DNA of 38,586 nucleotides from Allofournierella massiliensis (GTDB taxonomy: Bacteria; Bacillota; Clostridia; Oscillospirales; Ruminococcaceae). Under the pieces are notes generated by a model. That model was not told the DNA's origin, did not search any database, and worked only from the letters and a program-made list of their open reading frames with translations. A program made the translations under genes and the position numbers. The stretch lies in contig NZ_SLUM01000031.1 of the NCBI RefSeq assembly GCF_004345265.1, forward strand, positions 1 to 38,586. The letters are read 5' to 3'. Shown here one piece after another: positions 14,622 to 23,508 of the stretch. Each line of letters opens with the position of its first letter. The stretch's first letter is position 1.

Positions 14622-16969
14622 GACTGCTGCTTGCCGAGCTGCGCAAGGTCTGGGGGCAGCGTATCTTTGCGCTGTGTCTGGCAGTGCTTGCTGCTGCCAA
14701 TCTGTTTTTGCTCTATATCGGCACCCGGCCTGGAGAAAACAGCCCGCAGCCTGCGGCCTGGCGGGCTGTGGCCCGAGATCTTGCCGGGATGGACACCCAG
14801 GCCCAGCAGGATTTCATCAACGAAAAGCTGGACCTTGTGTATGGCGTTTTGCAGATTGACCAGATTCTTTCCTATCAGGCAAGTGGGGCCTTTTTGGGGA
14901 TGGATGTGCGGCAGGAATATGCCGACCTTTTTAATCAATATGAACAGGCCTATAAAGACAAAACCTATGACCTTTATACCGGCGATTTGAGGATGGATTA
15001 TCGGCTTCTCAGTCAGATAAAAGAAGAACTGGACACGGTGGCGGGCTACCCCCAGTTCCTGGAAGATGTGCAGGCCAAGGCAAAACAGCTTTCCGGCATT
15101 TCCATCTTCAATAATGGCAAAAGCAGTTATGACCGGGCGAATATCGACAAGACCGCTGCGGTTTATGCGGGGATGGGGGATGTGACCATTCAGTATGCTC
15201 CCCAGAAGGGTCTGTTCACTGCGCTGGACTACCAGTTTACCGACCTGATCTTGCTGGCTGCAATGCTGCTTCTGGCAAGCCTTTTGTTTCGCCAGGAACG
15301 GGACAGTGGGATGCTGAATCTGGTGCGCAGTATGCCTGGCGGACGGCTACACACTGCGCTGGCAAAGTTGGGAGCGCTGGCGGTGAGCCTGCTGGCGGTG
15401 CTGCTGCTTTTGTATGGCGTGAATCTGGTTTATTGCGGCCTTACCTTCGGCCTCGGACCGCTGGGGCGCAGTATCCAAAGTGTTCCCGCCTTGATGCGCT
15501 GCACCATGAAGATCACGGTGGGGCAGTATCTGGTGCTGTTTTTGCTGGCCAAATGGGCCGGGGCCTTTGTGATGGGGCTTTGGGTCATGCTGGCGGCTTT
15601 GTGGGCCCGGCGAGCCTTTGTAGGCTGGTGCGGTGCGCTGGCTCTTCCCGCCGCCCAGTGGCTCATCCGGGAAACTATTCCCGCCACCAGCCGCCTGAAT
15701 GTGATCAAATATGCGAATATGGTCAGCCTGCTTCGTACCAATGAGTTGCTGGGCAACTATCGGAACCTCTACTGGTTCGACACGCCAGTCGGTCTGCCGC
15801 TGGTGGAATGGCTGGCGGCGATCCTCTACGGCAGCCTTCTGGCGGGTAGCGTCTGTTTGCTCTTCTGCCGGGGGCAGCTGCTGGCGGCTCCGGCCTTTGC
15901 GGGATTGCGAAGAAAAGCGGCGAAAACAAAGCCCACCACAGTACTGCGACAGGAGAGTCGCAAGCTATTTTTGCTCTGTGGTGCGGCGGTGGTGCTGCTG
16001 GTCTTTGCCGGGTATCAGACCTGGCAGACTGCCACTACCGAGAGCTACATCGACGCGGAGGAAATCTATTATGCTTGGTACATGAAGCAGCTTGCCGGGC
16101 CTTATACGGAAGAGACTTACCAGAAACTGCTCACCATGAACGAGGAGTTCGAACCCATCCGCCAGCTGGACCAGGCGCTGCAATCCGGCAAGATCACCAG
16201 TGAAGCCTATCAGGCCCAGATGGGCGCATATTATGGCTTGCAGCAGAAAATGAGTGTATTCCAGCGTATCCAATACGGCAATCTTTCCTACATCAAGGAA
16301 AATCCAAAAGCGCAGCTGGTCTACGAGAGCGGCTGGGAAAAACTGTTCGGCTTCAGTGGAGAAAGTGACCTGCGGGATACCTTGACGGCAGGGCTTGTGA
16401 GCTGTATTTGCTTTGCAGGATTGTTCGCCTTTGAGCAGAAAGGCGGCATGAAACGGGTGGTGATGGCCACGCCTTTGGGCCGTCAGCGTACGGTGCGTTG
16501 TAAGCTGGCTGTGGGAACTGTAGGGGCAGCACTGATTTGCCTGCTTACCTGCCTGCCGCGTTTTCTTGTGGTACTGCGAGACTACGGCCTTTCCATGCCG
16601 TTTGCACCGGCCATGAGTCTGCAAGGATATCATGCGTTGCCTGCTTGGATCACCCTTTCTGATGTGCTGGTGTGGGGGGTACTGGCCCGGTTGTTGGCTT
16701 GCATGACCATGATGTTGATTCTGATGACACTTTCGGAATTCATTGGCAATACATTGGGAGCGATGTTTGTGGGCAGCATTATGTTTTGCCTGCCGCCAAT
16801 GCTTGCGCTAAGCGGTCTTTCTGGACTTCGATGGATAGGAATGTATCCTTTGTTTCATATAACAGAACTTGCTCAACGCCCAGATTTCTGGGCAGGATTA
16901 GGCTGTGTGGTTATTGCACTGGGACTATGCTTTTTGTGCATAAACTGGCTGAAAGAAAAGTGGAAATAG
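14618..16969 (+). CDS. ABC-2 type transporter permease
   Basis: 783 residues, very likely the membrane partner of the preceding ATPase. It consists of two similar halves. Each has an N-terminal helix (LFALCLAVLAAANLFLLYIG; LFLLCGAAVVLLVFAGY), a soluble extracellular part of about 150 residues with Tyr/Gln-rich helices (DEILSYQ-type; DAEEIYYAWYMKQLAGPYTE), then a cluster of about five to six helices. The fused double layout suggests one chain forms the entire channel. The substrate is unknown; the surrounding secreted proteins suggest export or self-protection. Confidence 0.85.
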   Translation: MRLLLAELRKVWGQRIFALCLAVLAAANLFLLYIGTRPGENSPQPAAWRAVARDLAGMDTQAQQDFINEKLDLVYGVLQIDQILSYQASGAFLGMDVRQEYADLFNQYEQAYKDKTYDLYTGDLRMDYRLLSQIKEELDTVAGYPQFLEDVQAKAKQLSGISIFNNGKSSYDRANIDKTAAVYAGMGDVTIQYAPQKGLFTALDYQFTDLILLAAMLLLASLLFRQERDSGMLNLVRSMPGGRLHTALAKLGALAVSLLAVLLLLYGVNLVYCGLTFGLGPLGRSIQSVPALMRCTMKITVGQYLVLFLLAKWAGAFVMGLWVMLAALWARRAFVGWCGALALPAAQWLIRETIPATSRLNVIKYANMVSLLRTNELLGNYRNLYWFDTPVGLPLVEWLAAILYGSLLAGSVCLLFCRGQLLAAPAFAGLRRKAAKTKPTTVLRQESRKLFLLCGAAVVLLVFAGYQTWQTATTESYIDAEEIYYAWYMKQLAGPYTEETYQKLLTMNEEFEPIRQLDQALQSGKITSEAYQAQMGAYYGLQQKMSVFQRIQYGNLSYIKENPKAQLVYESGWEKLFGFSGESDLRDTLTAGLVSCICFAGLFAFEQKGGMKRVVMATPLGRQRTVRCKLAVGTVGAALICLLTCLPRFLVVLRDYGLSMPFAPAMSLQGYHALPAWITLSDVLVWGVLARLLACMTMMLILMTLSEFIGNTLGAMFVGSIMFCLPPMLALSGLSGLRWIGMYPLFHITELAQRPDFWAGLGCVVIALGLCFLCINWLKEKWK

Positions 16970-17051
16970 TGATTTGAAATATAGCGAGAGGGTGTTTCCG
17001 ATGCAGAGAATCTAAAATAGAAAGACGATTGAATTGAGAGAGGTGACAACA

Positions 17052-17450
17052 ATGAAACATACACGATCAAAAGTGATGATTGCTATTCTTGTTGTGGTAC
17101 TTCTTGCTGTTGCAGTTTTTGTGATTATGAAAAAGCAAGAAAGTAGTGCGGGAGAAAGCTTTCCAGTACCCGGCATGGAAACATGTGAATTGGGCGAAAA
17201 CTATTACTATCTGGCGGAAGATTATGTGCTGGATGGTAAAGTAATTTATAAGGCAGGATATTACGAAGCTATTTTGATTACAGAGGATTCCGACTACAAG
17301 ATTTTTATTCCTGTGGACCCCGATACCCTTGAACGTTTACCTTCGGATAATTTTTCTGATGGGACAACGCTAGAACTTCCCGATGGAAAAGTTTATGAAC
17401 TGCATATTACAGATGGAAACTATCGTGCTGAATTGAAAGAAGGTACATAA
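17052..17450 (+). CDS. Small membrane-anchored extracytoplasmic protein
   Basis: 132 residues from the ATG after GAGGTGACAACA. One N-terminal membrane segment (about 9-26: VMIAILVVVLLAVAVFVIM), then an acidic outer domain of beta-like sequence with VLDGKVIYKAGYYEAILITE and LPDGKVYELHITDG. It follows the permease by about 80 bp and runs 1 bp ahead of the next gene, so it belongs to the ABC operon. I do not recognise a family. It could be an accessory or immunity-like subunit. Confidence 0.6.
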   Translation: MKHTRSKVMIAILVVVLLAVAVFVIMKKQESSAGESFPVPGMETCELGENYYYLAEDYVLDGKVIYKAGYYEAILITEDSDYKIFIPVDPDTLERLPSDNFSDGTTLELPDGKVYELHITDGNYRAELKEGT

Positions 17451-17451
17451 C

Positions 17452-17901
17452 ATGAAAAAAGTTTTCGTAGCACTGTTTTTAGTTGCAAGCCTTTTTGTAG
17501 TAAGTCTGTCAGTGTTTGCACACGATGCGTCTCATAGTAGTGGCCTCTGTGAAGGTGATGTACTTGTATTTAATGGAGAAGAGTACGTTGTATATTTTAC
17601 AGGTGACGGCGAGGCTCATTTGGCTAAGGATGGAATTATGTTATTAGGATCTACTTGCCCAGATGGGAGACCGCATCAATACAAAGTACAGCCAGGAACA
17701 AGCGTAAAACAAACAAAGATTAATAATAATTCTACGTATTGCTACTGGGAACGTTCTTATATTCGCAGTACATGTACTCGTTGTGGGGATACCATTGCAT
17801 CCTTGTCTTCTGAAAAACAGAAGAAACATACATTTAAGCTGTTTGGAAAAGAGTGCCAAAATGTTGTCAATGGCGTTAAATGCCCATTCAAAAAATCGTA
17901 A
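17452..17901 (+). CDS. Small secreted cysteine-containing protein
   Basis: 149 residues. Signal peptide 1-23 (cut after VFA, before HDASHSS). The mature part contains a His/Asp-rich start and six cysteines, among them CTRCGD, a C-x-x-C knuckle, and an end with GKECQNVVNGVKCPFKKS. The cysteines could form disulfides or a zinc site outside the cell. AAGG precedes the ATG; the gene begins 1 bp after the previous stop. Last gene of the cargo operon; unknown function. It converges with the transfer operon 85 bp later. Confidence 0.6.
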   Translation: MKKVFVALFLVASLFVVSLSVFAHDASHSSGLCEGDVLVFNGEEYVVYFTGDGEAHLAKDGIMLLGSTCPDGRPHQYKVQPGTSVKQTKINNNSTYCYWERSYIRSTCTRCGDTIASLSSEKQKKHTFKLFGKECQNVVNGVKCPFKKS

Positions 17902-17986
17902 TAGAGTATTCAGATAATTAAAAGAATCCGACGATTTGATAATCATGTGGTATGCGATTTTTATATGATGAAAGATTACTGATGAA

Positions 17987-19474
17987 CTAGACATAAAGCG
18001 TCATCAGGCAAGCCTTCAACTCATCAGTAAGTATCAGATGCATCATATCCAGTTCATCAGAGGTAAACTCCATTTCATTTGCAAGCTCCTCCACAGACTG
18101 GCTGCTGACTGTAATTTTAAGAGTATATGTGTATTCCGGAGCTGGGGGATCGGGAGTAGTGGATGTGACTGGATCGGGCGTTGGAGCAGGCTGAGAAATT
18201 TCCTCTTCATCAATCTCCCATTCAATACTGTGCATATGCCAAAAAATCTCCTGAATCTGCTCTTTTTTGGCTTCGTCTATCACAATCACATCACTGTCGC
18301 TGCGTAGGTTTGCGTTTACGGCGAAAAGGGCAAGAATTTCAGGCCAGTAGCTTGACCAAGTGTACCCGTCAGGGTAATCGTAGAAGATTTCGATGTCACT
18401 GCACTCTGGGTGATCCTCGATCAGCGAGTTGATTTCATCTTCAAATTCCTGGTTGGTTTCCGATACAATTTCTCGAATGGGAATCGAGGTGGGGTCATTG
18501 CTCTCATCGGCAAACAGAATGCTGATGGGTGAACAGAGGACAACAGCGATGATGGCGATAAAGAGAACCACAATGATTGTGGCTACCACTGGCCCGCAAA
18601 AAGCGATCAGTGCGCTGCCGATAGTTTTTGCTGCAGCAATAAGTGCTACTCGAATTTTGTCCCAGACAGCTGCCGCGATTCTCTGGAATTGCTCCAAAAC
18701 AGCCACACTACCTTCTTGCGCGGGCGATTTCCAAACATTAGAAGCAAAGGCCACCGAGTGTTCGGTGGCCTTTTTTGCATTCTGCTCCAGGCGTTTCTGT
18801 ATAGCTCGTTTCTGAATCATATTGTTTTTCAGTTGAGCCATCCGCTTTTGATAGATTACCTGTTGTTTTTTTGACTGCGGGAAAATTTTCGGATGCGGCG
18901 CTGATTTGTCTGAATGGATTTCAACTACCCGATTATCTTTTGACACAGGAATATTTGAAGAGGAAGTGGCAAAGGGAGATCGTACCGCAGGAGAGGTGTT
19001 CTTCTGTTTAATGTGTTTTTGAGCAGCATTTGTATGAAAGGAACCGCCTTTGTGCTGGGCGGATGTCGTTTCAGAGAATCCGGATTCTTTTTGCGAGCGG
19101 ATTTCGGTATGGCTTGCCTGAAAGGGGGATGTTCGTTCATCAGAAGACGCGGTGTCTGAAGGGATAGCACATGGCTCTTCTTGGAAGAGGTTGGCCTGTC
19201 GAGCCATCTGCTTTTCACGTATAGCTTTGAACTTTATGTAGGAGACCCGCGCGCTGTCAAAGGCTACATCTCCTGTGGTTTCAACGAGATCAGAAGTGGT
19301 ATGTTGAATTTTCTGTTCGGCATACTCGGTAGATTCGCTGGAGGAAGTATCCGATGAGACATCGGTGCTGATATCCTGCTGGAATCGTCGGGTACGGGTT
19401 ACAGTATGACGCGCCAAATACTTTTGAATCGCTTTCAGTTTTACAACAGAGAATCTATCTTTCTGGAGCATCAT
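17987..19474 (-). CDS. Conjugation membrane protein lacking its peptidase domain
   Basis: 495 residues. The first 270 are polar, Ser/Thr/Gln-rich and basic (cytoplasmic, low complexity). One or two membrane helices follow (about 272-320: ALIAAAKTIGSALIAFCGPV, TIIVVLFIAIIAVVLCSP). The outer part has IPIREIVSETNQEFEDEINS and YWPEILALFAVNANLRSD, a signature I know from Tn1549-like proteins that normally end in an NlpC/CHAP or lysozyme domain for cell-wall opening. Here a Pro-rich linker leads to LTDELKACLMTLYV and stops where the hydrolase domain would begin. It is the last gene of the transfer operon and abuts the cargo region, so loss by recombination is likely. Confidence 0.8.
   Translation of the reverse strand: MMLQKDRFSVVKLKAIQKYLARHTVTRTRRFQQDISTDVSSDTSSSESTEYAEQKIQHTTSDLVETTGDVAFDSARVSYIKFKAIREKQMARQANLFQEEPCAIPSDTASSDERTSPFQASHTEIRSQKESGFSETTSAQHKGGSFHTNAAQKHIKQKNTSPAVRSPFATSSSNIPVSKDNRVVEIHSDKSAPHPKIFPQSKKQQVIYQKRMAQLKNNMIQKRAIQKRLEQNAKKATEHSVAFASNVWKSPAQEGSVAVLEQFQRIAAAVWDKIRVALIAAAKTIGSALIAFCGPVVATIIVVLFIAIIAVVLCSPISILFADESNDPTSIPIREIVSETNQEFEDEINSLIEDHPECSDIEIFYDYPDGYTWSSYWPEILALFAVNANLRSDSDVIVIDEAKKEQIQEIFWHMHSIEWEIDEEEISQPAPTPDPVTSTTPDPPAPEYTYTLKITVSSQSVEELANEMEFTSDELDMMHLILTDELKACLMTLYV
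18746..18776 (+). terminator. Intragenic terminator facing the cargo operon
   Basis: Perfect 12-bp stem AAAGGCCACCGA / TCGGTGGCCTTT with loop GTGT, followed by more T on the plus strand. It lies inside the minus-strand conjugation gene, and would stop plus-strand transcripts coming from the cargo operon, for which no good terminator is seen at 17.9 kb. Confidence 0.6.
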
Positions 19475-19905
19475 CGTTCCTCGTTTCTCATGGTTGTTTT
19501 ATCAGGTGTGGAGGGGTTCATGAAACGTGCATATTCCTGTGGAGTACAGGTGTCCGTATACAGACCAAACGACGTGGAAAGGAAAATCTGCGGGTCATGA
19601 TACAGTTTTTCATACCGGGAAATCTGTGTGTCCGTCAGACTGCAAAAGTCATCGTCCCGGATGCCGCAGATGAAAAAATCCCCCGCCAGCACATCGTAGT
19701 CGCCCAAGGTTCGATTGAAGGGCTTTCCCTTAAGCTTTCCTTCGTCATCGCAGACAATACAGACCCGGTCCGGCCAGGGGGAAACAGTTTCAATATCACC
19801 GCCCACCAGTTTTTGCAGGGCGGGCAGGGTATTGTCTACCATGCGTTCTTCCGGATATTGACCGGGACGTACAAGAAGAACACGGATTTGTTTTTCCTTA
19901 TTCAT
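19471..19905 (-). CDS. DUF3846 protein of the transfer operon
   Basis: 144 residues, soluble. The pattern IRVLLVRPGQYPEERMVDNT, ALQKLVGGDIETVSPWPDRV, DEGKLKGKPFNRTLGDYDVL matches DUF3846 proteins that accompany VirB4 in clostridial ICEs. AAGGAG precedes the ATG; the gene overlaps the end of virB4 by 8 bp and the next gene by 4 bp, so translation is coupled. Function unknown; likely regulatory or an accessory of transfer. Confidence 0.85.
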   Translation of the reverse strand: MNKEKQIRVLLVRPGQYPEERMVDNTLPALQKLVGGDIETVSPWPDRVCIVCDDEGKLKGKPFNRTLGDYDVLAGDFFICGIRDDDFCSLTDTQISRYEKLYHDPQIFLSTSFGLYTDTCTPQEYARFMNPSTPDKTTMRNEER

Positions 19906-22261
19906 CGGAATCTCCTTCTGATTTGTTTTCCAGCTCTCCGGGTTTTGTGGTAAGCAGGCGGTAGCTTTTGGTGTTTTTGGGGTAATCGTTCACGAAGGGA
20001 ATCAAAGCGTTCCCCATTTTCAGGATGCCCTGGCCGGGGCGGGCTTTCAGCAGATAATTTCGCTGAATATCGGACAGACCGTAGAGTTCCACAACGTGAT
20101 CGATGTCTTTGGTTTGGCGCAGCATACACACAAATTCGCTGTTGGCCAACATGGCGTAAGCAGTACTGTTGGACAGGCAGTCTTCAATGTTCTGGGTAAT
20201 TCCTGTGGCAAAGGCGTTGTATTTGCGGAAGCGTTTCCAGCTGGTGAAGAGGAATTGTGCGCTCAGCTCGTTTTGCAGCAGGAGATAGATCTCATCAAAA
20301 TAAACCCATGTTGCACAGGTAGAACTGCTGCGCTCAGTGGTCATTACACGGGTGTTGATGAATTCCAGCATGTACAACATGGCTACCGCCTTCAGCTGAC
20401 CGCCCAGACTCTGAATGTTGAAGCAGATCAGCCGGTTGGTCATGTCCACATTGGTGGGCTTGGCAAACATGGACAGACTGCCGTTTACATAGACTTCCAG
20501 GGCCAGGGCAATCTCCTTGGCGCGTTCCAAGGGTTGCTCCTTCAGGTCTTTCCAAAGGTCATGCAGTGTGGGACAATCACCCTCGTAGTTGGACTTCACA
20601 TAGGGAGCGTAGATGTTTCTTAGGCTGTTGTCGATGATGCTCTTATCTCCGATATAGCCGTTGTTTTTGCCCATGATCTGCTCACAAAGGGACAGGATGA
20701 ATTCCACCTTTGCTTCGTTGGGCAGCGTGTCAGAACCGGGTTCCGGCTTGTATTCCAGCGGATTCAGGTAGGTGCGGCTTTCCACCGAAATATCCACCAC
20801 AATACCGCCCAGCTCTTCCACGAGCGGGCGGTACTCATTTTCCGGGTCGACAAGGTAGAAACGAGCCTTGGGGAACCGCAGGAACAGCTCCATGATTTCC
20901 TGTTTGGTGAACATACTCTTGCCGCTGCCGGAAGTGGCAAGGATCATGGCATTGCCGTTCATCAGTTCGGTGCGCAGGCCGACGATAAGGTTGCCGGACA
21001 TATCGTTCACACCATAATAAATGCCACCGGGTACCAGCACTTCCTGTGTGTTGAAGGGAACCAATGCGGTAACATTTTTCGTGACCATGGTATGTACGTT
21101 TTCCAAGCGGCGCAGGCCATAGGGCATAGCGGTGTTGAAGGCATCCTCCTGCTGAAAAAACAGCTCGGTGAACCGGCAGTTGTAGTTGACGGCAGTGGTT
21201 TTCAAGGCATCGGTTTCCAGAGCCAGATCTTCCAGAGAATCCGCAAAATAGGCAACGCTCAGCATGGACAGCATCATCTGCTGGTCATCCTCGGTGATGT
21301 CGGCATAATATCGCTTCATGGTTTCTTCCTGGGCAAGAGTGCGGGGAGGAATACTGGCGGTGAAATCAAGTTTGTCCACGGCTCTGCGATTGAAACGGGC
21401 TTTTTCTGCATCCACCGCCATGCGCACCTCTTCCAGAGCCTGCATGGCATCTTCCGGTTCCACCGGAACCACATCAATGCTCAGAATGATGTAAGGTACC
21501 TGCTGCAAAAGAGTGGTGATGAACCGGTCGTTCAGCTGTTGGGGGAAATGGGAGATGGACATACACTTTGCAAAGCGGCCATCGATCTCAATATGAGAGC
21601 GTTTGAAGTTGAGGGTGTCGGGGCAGACGGCGCTTTTGAAATCATTGCCCAGGCGTTGGCATTCGGAAAGATCAAATTGAAAATGGCCTTCCTCGCCATT
21701 CCGAAAGAAGTTGTGCAGAATTTCCAGCCGTTCATTGCAGGTGACATTGGTGACTGTACAGCCCAAAGCAGAAAGGGAACTGATGAGGTGGCCCTGAATC
21801 TGACGAAGCCGATCCCGGGCTTCCCGAACATTTCTTTTTACGGTGGAAATGATAAGGAATTTTTGCTGAATCACGTTCCCCACGTCGCTGGCACAGGCAA
21901 TGAGATGGTCGTTTTTCTCCTGCCGCAGATCGTCATGGCCATCGTGTTCAGGCTGGTACAGGATGCTTTTACGGAAACTTTTTTCATCCATGTGCTGGCT
22001 GGTAATGCAGAATTTGGCCCAGCAGTCGGAGGGGATGCCCGCATAGACAACACCATATTGTGATTGCAGGATGCGTTTGTTGCTGTCTGATAACATGGAA
22101 AAATTGATGTCGGAAATACGCCACATCTGGCTGAATACCTCGCCGGAGCGCCAGATACCATCGGCGAAAATCTCATCCACCGGGATGGACTGCTGTACCG
22201 ACCGGGGGATATAGAAATGGCCTCGCGTTTTCCGGGTGGAGGCATATTCATTTAATTTCAT
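19898..22261 (-). CDS. virB4: VirB4-like conjugation ATPase
   Basis: 787 residues. Motor ATPase of the type IV secretion channel. The N-terminal domain (1-400) is the variable CagE/TrbE-like part. The P-loop domain has Walker A ATSGSGKSMF (442-449), a strand FYLVDPENEYRPLVEELGG typical of VirB4, and Walker B WVYFDEIYLLL near 655, followed by GITQNIEDCL and the end motif LLKARPGQGILKMG. It lacks membrane helices, so it docks to PrgI and VirB6, whose genes lie directly upstream. It overlaps the PrgI gene by 14 bp. Confidence 0.95.
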   Translation of the reverse strand: MKLNEYASTRKTRGHFYIPRSVQQSIPVDEIFADGIWRSGEVFSQMWRISDINFSMLSDSNKRILQSQYGVVYAGIPSDCWAKFCITSQHMDEKSFRKSILYQPEHDGHDDLRQEKNDHLIACASDVGNVIQQKFLIISTVKRNVREARDRLRQIQGHLISSLSALGCTVTNVTCNERLEILHNFFRNGEEGHFQFDLSECQRLGNDFKSAVCPDTLNFKRSHIEIDGRFAKCMSISHFPQQLNDRFITTLLQQVPYIILSIDVVPVEPEDAMQALEEVRMAVDAEKARFNRRAVDKLDFTASIPPRTLAQEETMKRYYADITEDDQQMMLSMLSVAYFADSLEDLALETDALKTTAVNYNCRFTELFFQQEDAFNTAMPYGLRRLENVHTMVTKNVTALVPFNTQEVLVPGGIYYGVNDMSGNLIVGLRTELMNGNAMILATSGSGKSMFTKQEIMELFLRFPKARFYLVDPENEYRPLVEELGGIVVDISVESRTYLNPLEYKPEPGSDTLPNEAKVEFILSLCEQIMGKNNGYIGDKSIIDNSLRNIYAPYVKSNYEGDCPTLHDLWKDLKEQPLERAKEIALALEVYVNGSLSMFAKPTNVDMTNRLICFNIQSLGGQLKAVAMLYMLEFINTRVMTTERSSSTCATWVYFDEIYLLLQNELSAQFLFTSWKRFRKYNAFATGITQNIEDCLSNSTAYAMLANSEFVCMLRQTKDIDHVVELYGLSDIQRNYLLKARPGQGILKMGNALIPFVNDYPKNTKSYRLLTTKPGELENKSEGDSDE

Positions 22262-22610
22262 TCGGTTTTCCTTTCCCAGCTTTTTTGCGCTGTGCTTTTA
22301 ATTTCAGATAACGGTTTTCCGATTTCCATATCCGCGTCCCGGCATTGAGAAACAGGCAGCGAAACACGGCCCAGAGAAATTTTTCAAAATTCATGCCGTC
22401 ATAGGTGAAGAAGCCGGACGCGGCTACGGGTGCAGCTGCTACAATGCACAACCAGCTGGCAGTTTCCCGGCCCAACAGGGGAGAGCCAAAGTAATAGATC
22501 GCTCCAGCCAGTGCCATTGCACACCCAGCGCAGATTGTTTGCCGCAGATTCATCCCAAGGCAAATGGATTCCTGGTAATGACGAATTTCTTTGTTGATTG
22601 GTGTCTGCAT
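22248..22610 (-). CDS. PrgI/VirB3-like membrane protein
   Basis: 120 residues. Two membrane segments (about 24-44 and 50-68) and a basic C-terminal tail (RYLKLKAQRKKAGKGK). Motifs INKEIRHYQESICLGMNLRQ and FTYDGMNFEKFLWAVFRC are those of the PrgI family, the Gram-positive counterpart of VirB3, which links VirB4 to the channel. It starts 3 bp after the virB6 stop. Confidence 0.92.
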   Translation of the reverse strand: MQTPINKEIRHYQESICLGMNLRQTICAGCAMALAGAIYYFGSPLLGRETASWLCIVAAAPVAASGFFTYDGMNFEKFLWAVFRCLFLNAGTRIWKSENRYLKLKAQRKKAGKGKPNEIK

Positions 22611-22613
22611 TGG

Positions 22614-23444
22614 TTATAACCCCATCATTTCGTGGATGATTCGGTCAGACCCTTTGATGAGCCCCACCAGAACCAACATATTAAATACGGTTTCGGCCAG
22701 ATAGCTCCAGACCATTGTGGTGGCTTCACCGCCTCCGACCGATGGCGTGTTCACAAAGCCTGCATAGATGATGCAGGCCAATACGATCACAGCTCCTTCC
22801 AGGCATACGCCCACATAGCTTTTCAGAAAAGAAATGCCCACGCTCTGGGTGCTTTCGCCTGCAAAGGTTGAAAGAGGAAGGGGGGCCAGAGCGGTGTACA
22901 TATACAGCCTGAAAAAGCGCCCGTACACCGTCAGAATCATAATAAAGGAAAGCACCAGAATAAACAGACTGCCCAGGATGGTGACCAGCCATAACGGGAT
23001 GCTGGCGAGAAAGCCTACCTCTTCGATGGCAGTCTGGATTTCTCCGGGAAGATGAACCATGGCCTGAGAGATACCGCTCATTCTGCCTGCAATCTGAAGG
23101 ACAACGCCATTGCAGATAGAGAAGATTTTCAGCATGATTTCCATGCCATAGCCTACCAGAGCCTTTGCGGCGACAAAGCGGATCAGATAATGAATGGCTG
23201 CTTCAGGTCGCTTCAGCTCATGGAAATTAGCAGTATTTTTGAACAGTGCGATGGCAAAGAACAAGATCAGCAGGCCGTAGCCCACGCCGAGAAGTGTGCT
23301 GTGGATGCCCTGCATGACAGACCATACAGCACCACCCTTGAAGGTTTCCGGGCTGGTGGTAGCCAGTGACCAGAGTTCCGTCAGTCGGTTGTTCCAGGTG
23401 GAAAAGGCACTGTTCAGATTTTCCACGATCCAGTTTTGATTCAA
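22614..23444 (-). CDS. VirB6/TrbL-like channel protein
   Basis: 276 residues with five or more membrane helices (LLGVGYGLLILFFAIALF, IPLWLVTILGSLFILVLSF, ILTVYGRFFRLYMYTALAPL, VGVCLEGAVIVLACIIYAG). The motif RLYMYTALAPLPLSTFAGES is characteristic of this ICE family. It starts with TTG, supported by GGAGGTGG. It forms the inner-membrane path for the DNA-relaxase complex. A hairpin separates it from the pilin-like gene upstream. Confidence 0.9.
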   Translation of the reverse strand: MNQNWIVENLNSAFSTWNNRLTELWSLATTSPETFKGGAVWSVMQGIHSTLLGVGYGLLILFFAIALFKNTANFHELKRPEAAIHYLIRFVAAKALVGYGMEIMLKIFSICNGVVLQIAGRMSGISQAMVHLPGEIQTAIEEVGFLASIPLWLVTILGSLFILVLSFIMILTVYGRFFRLYMYTALAPLPLSTFAGESTQSVGISFLKSYVGVCLEGAVIVLACIIYAGFVNTPSVGGGEATTMVWSYLAETVFNMLVLVGLIKGSDRIIHEMMGL

Positions 23445-23470
23445 AGTAAGACCACCTCCAGAAAAATACA

Positions 23471-23499
23471 GGGCCGACCGGAGGAAAAGCGGTCGGCCC
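23471..23499 (-). terminator. Attenuating hairpin after the pilin-like gene
   Basis: Perfect 10-bp stem GGGCCGACCG / CGGTCGGCCC followed on the minus strand by TGTATTTTTC. It lies between the pilin-like gene and virB6, so it may let more pilin than channel protein be made, or protect the upstream mRNA. Confidence 0.55.
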
Positions 23500-23508
23500 G
23501 GCGATCAA

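Noticed and set aside
21092-22063. 323-codon open frame on the plus strand
   Set aside because: It is fully antisense to virB4, has no ribosome binding site and no recognisable domain.
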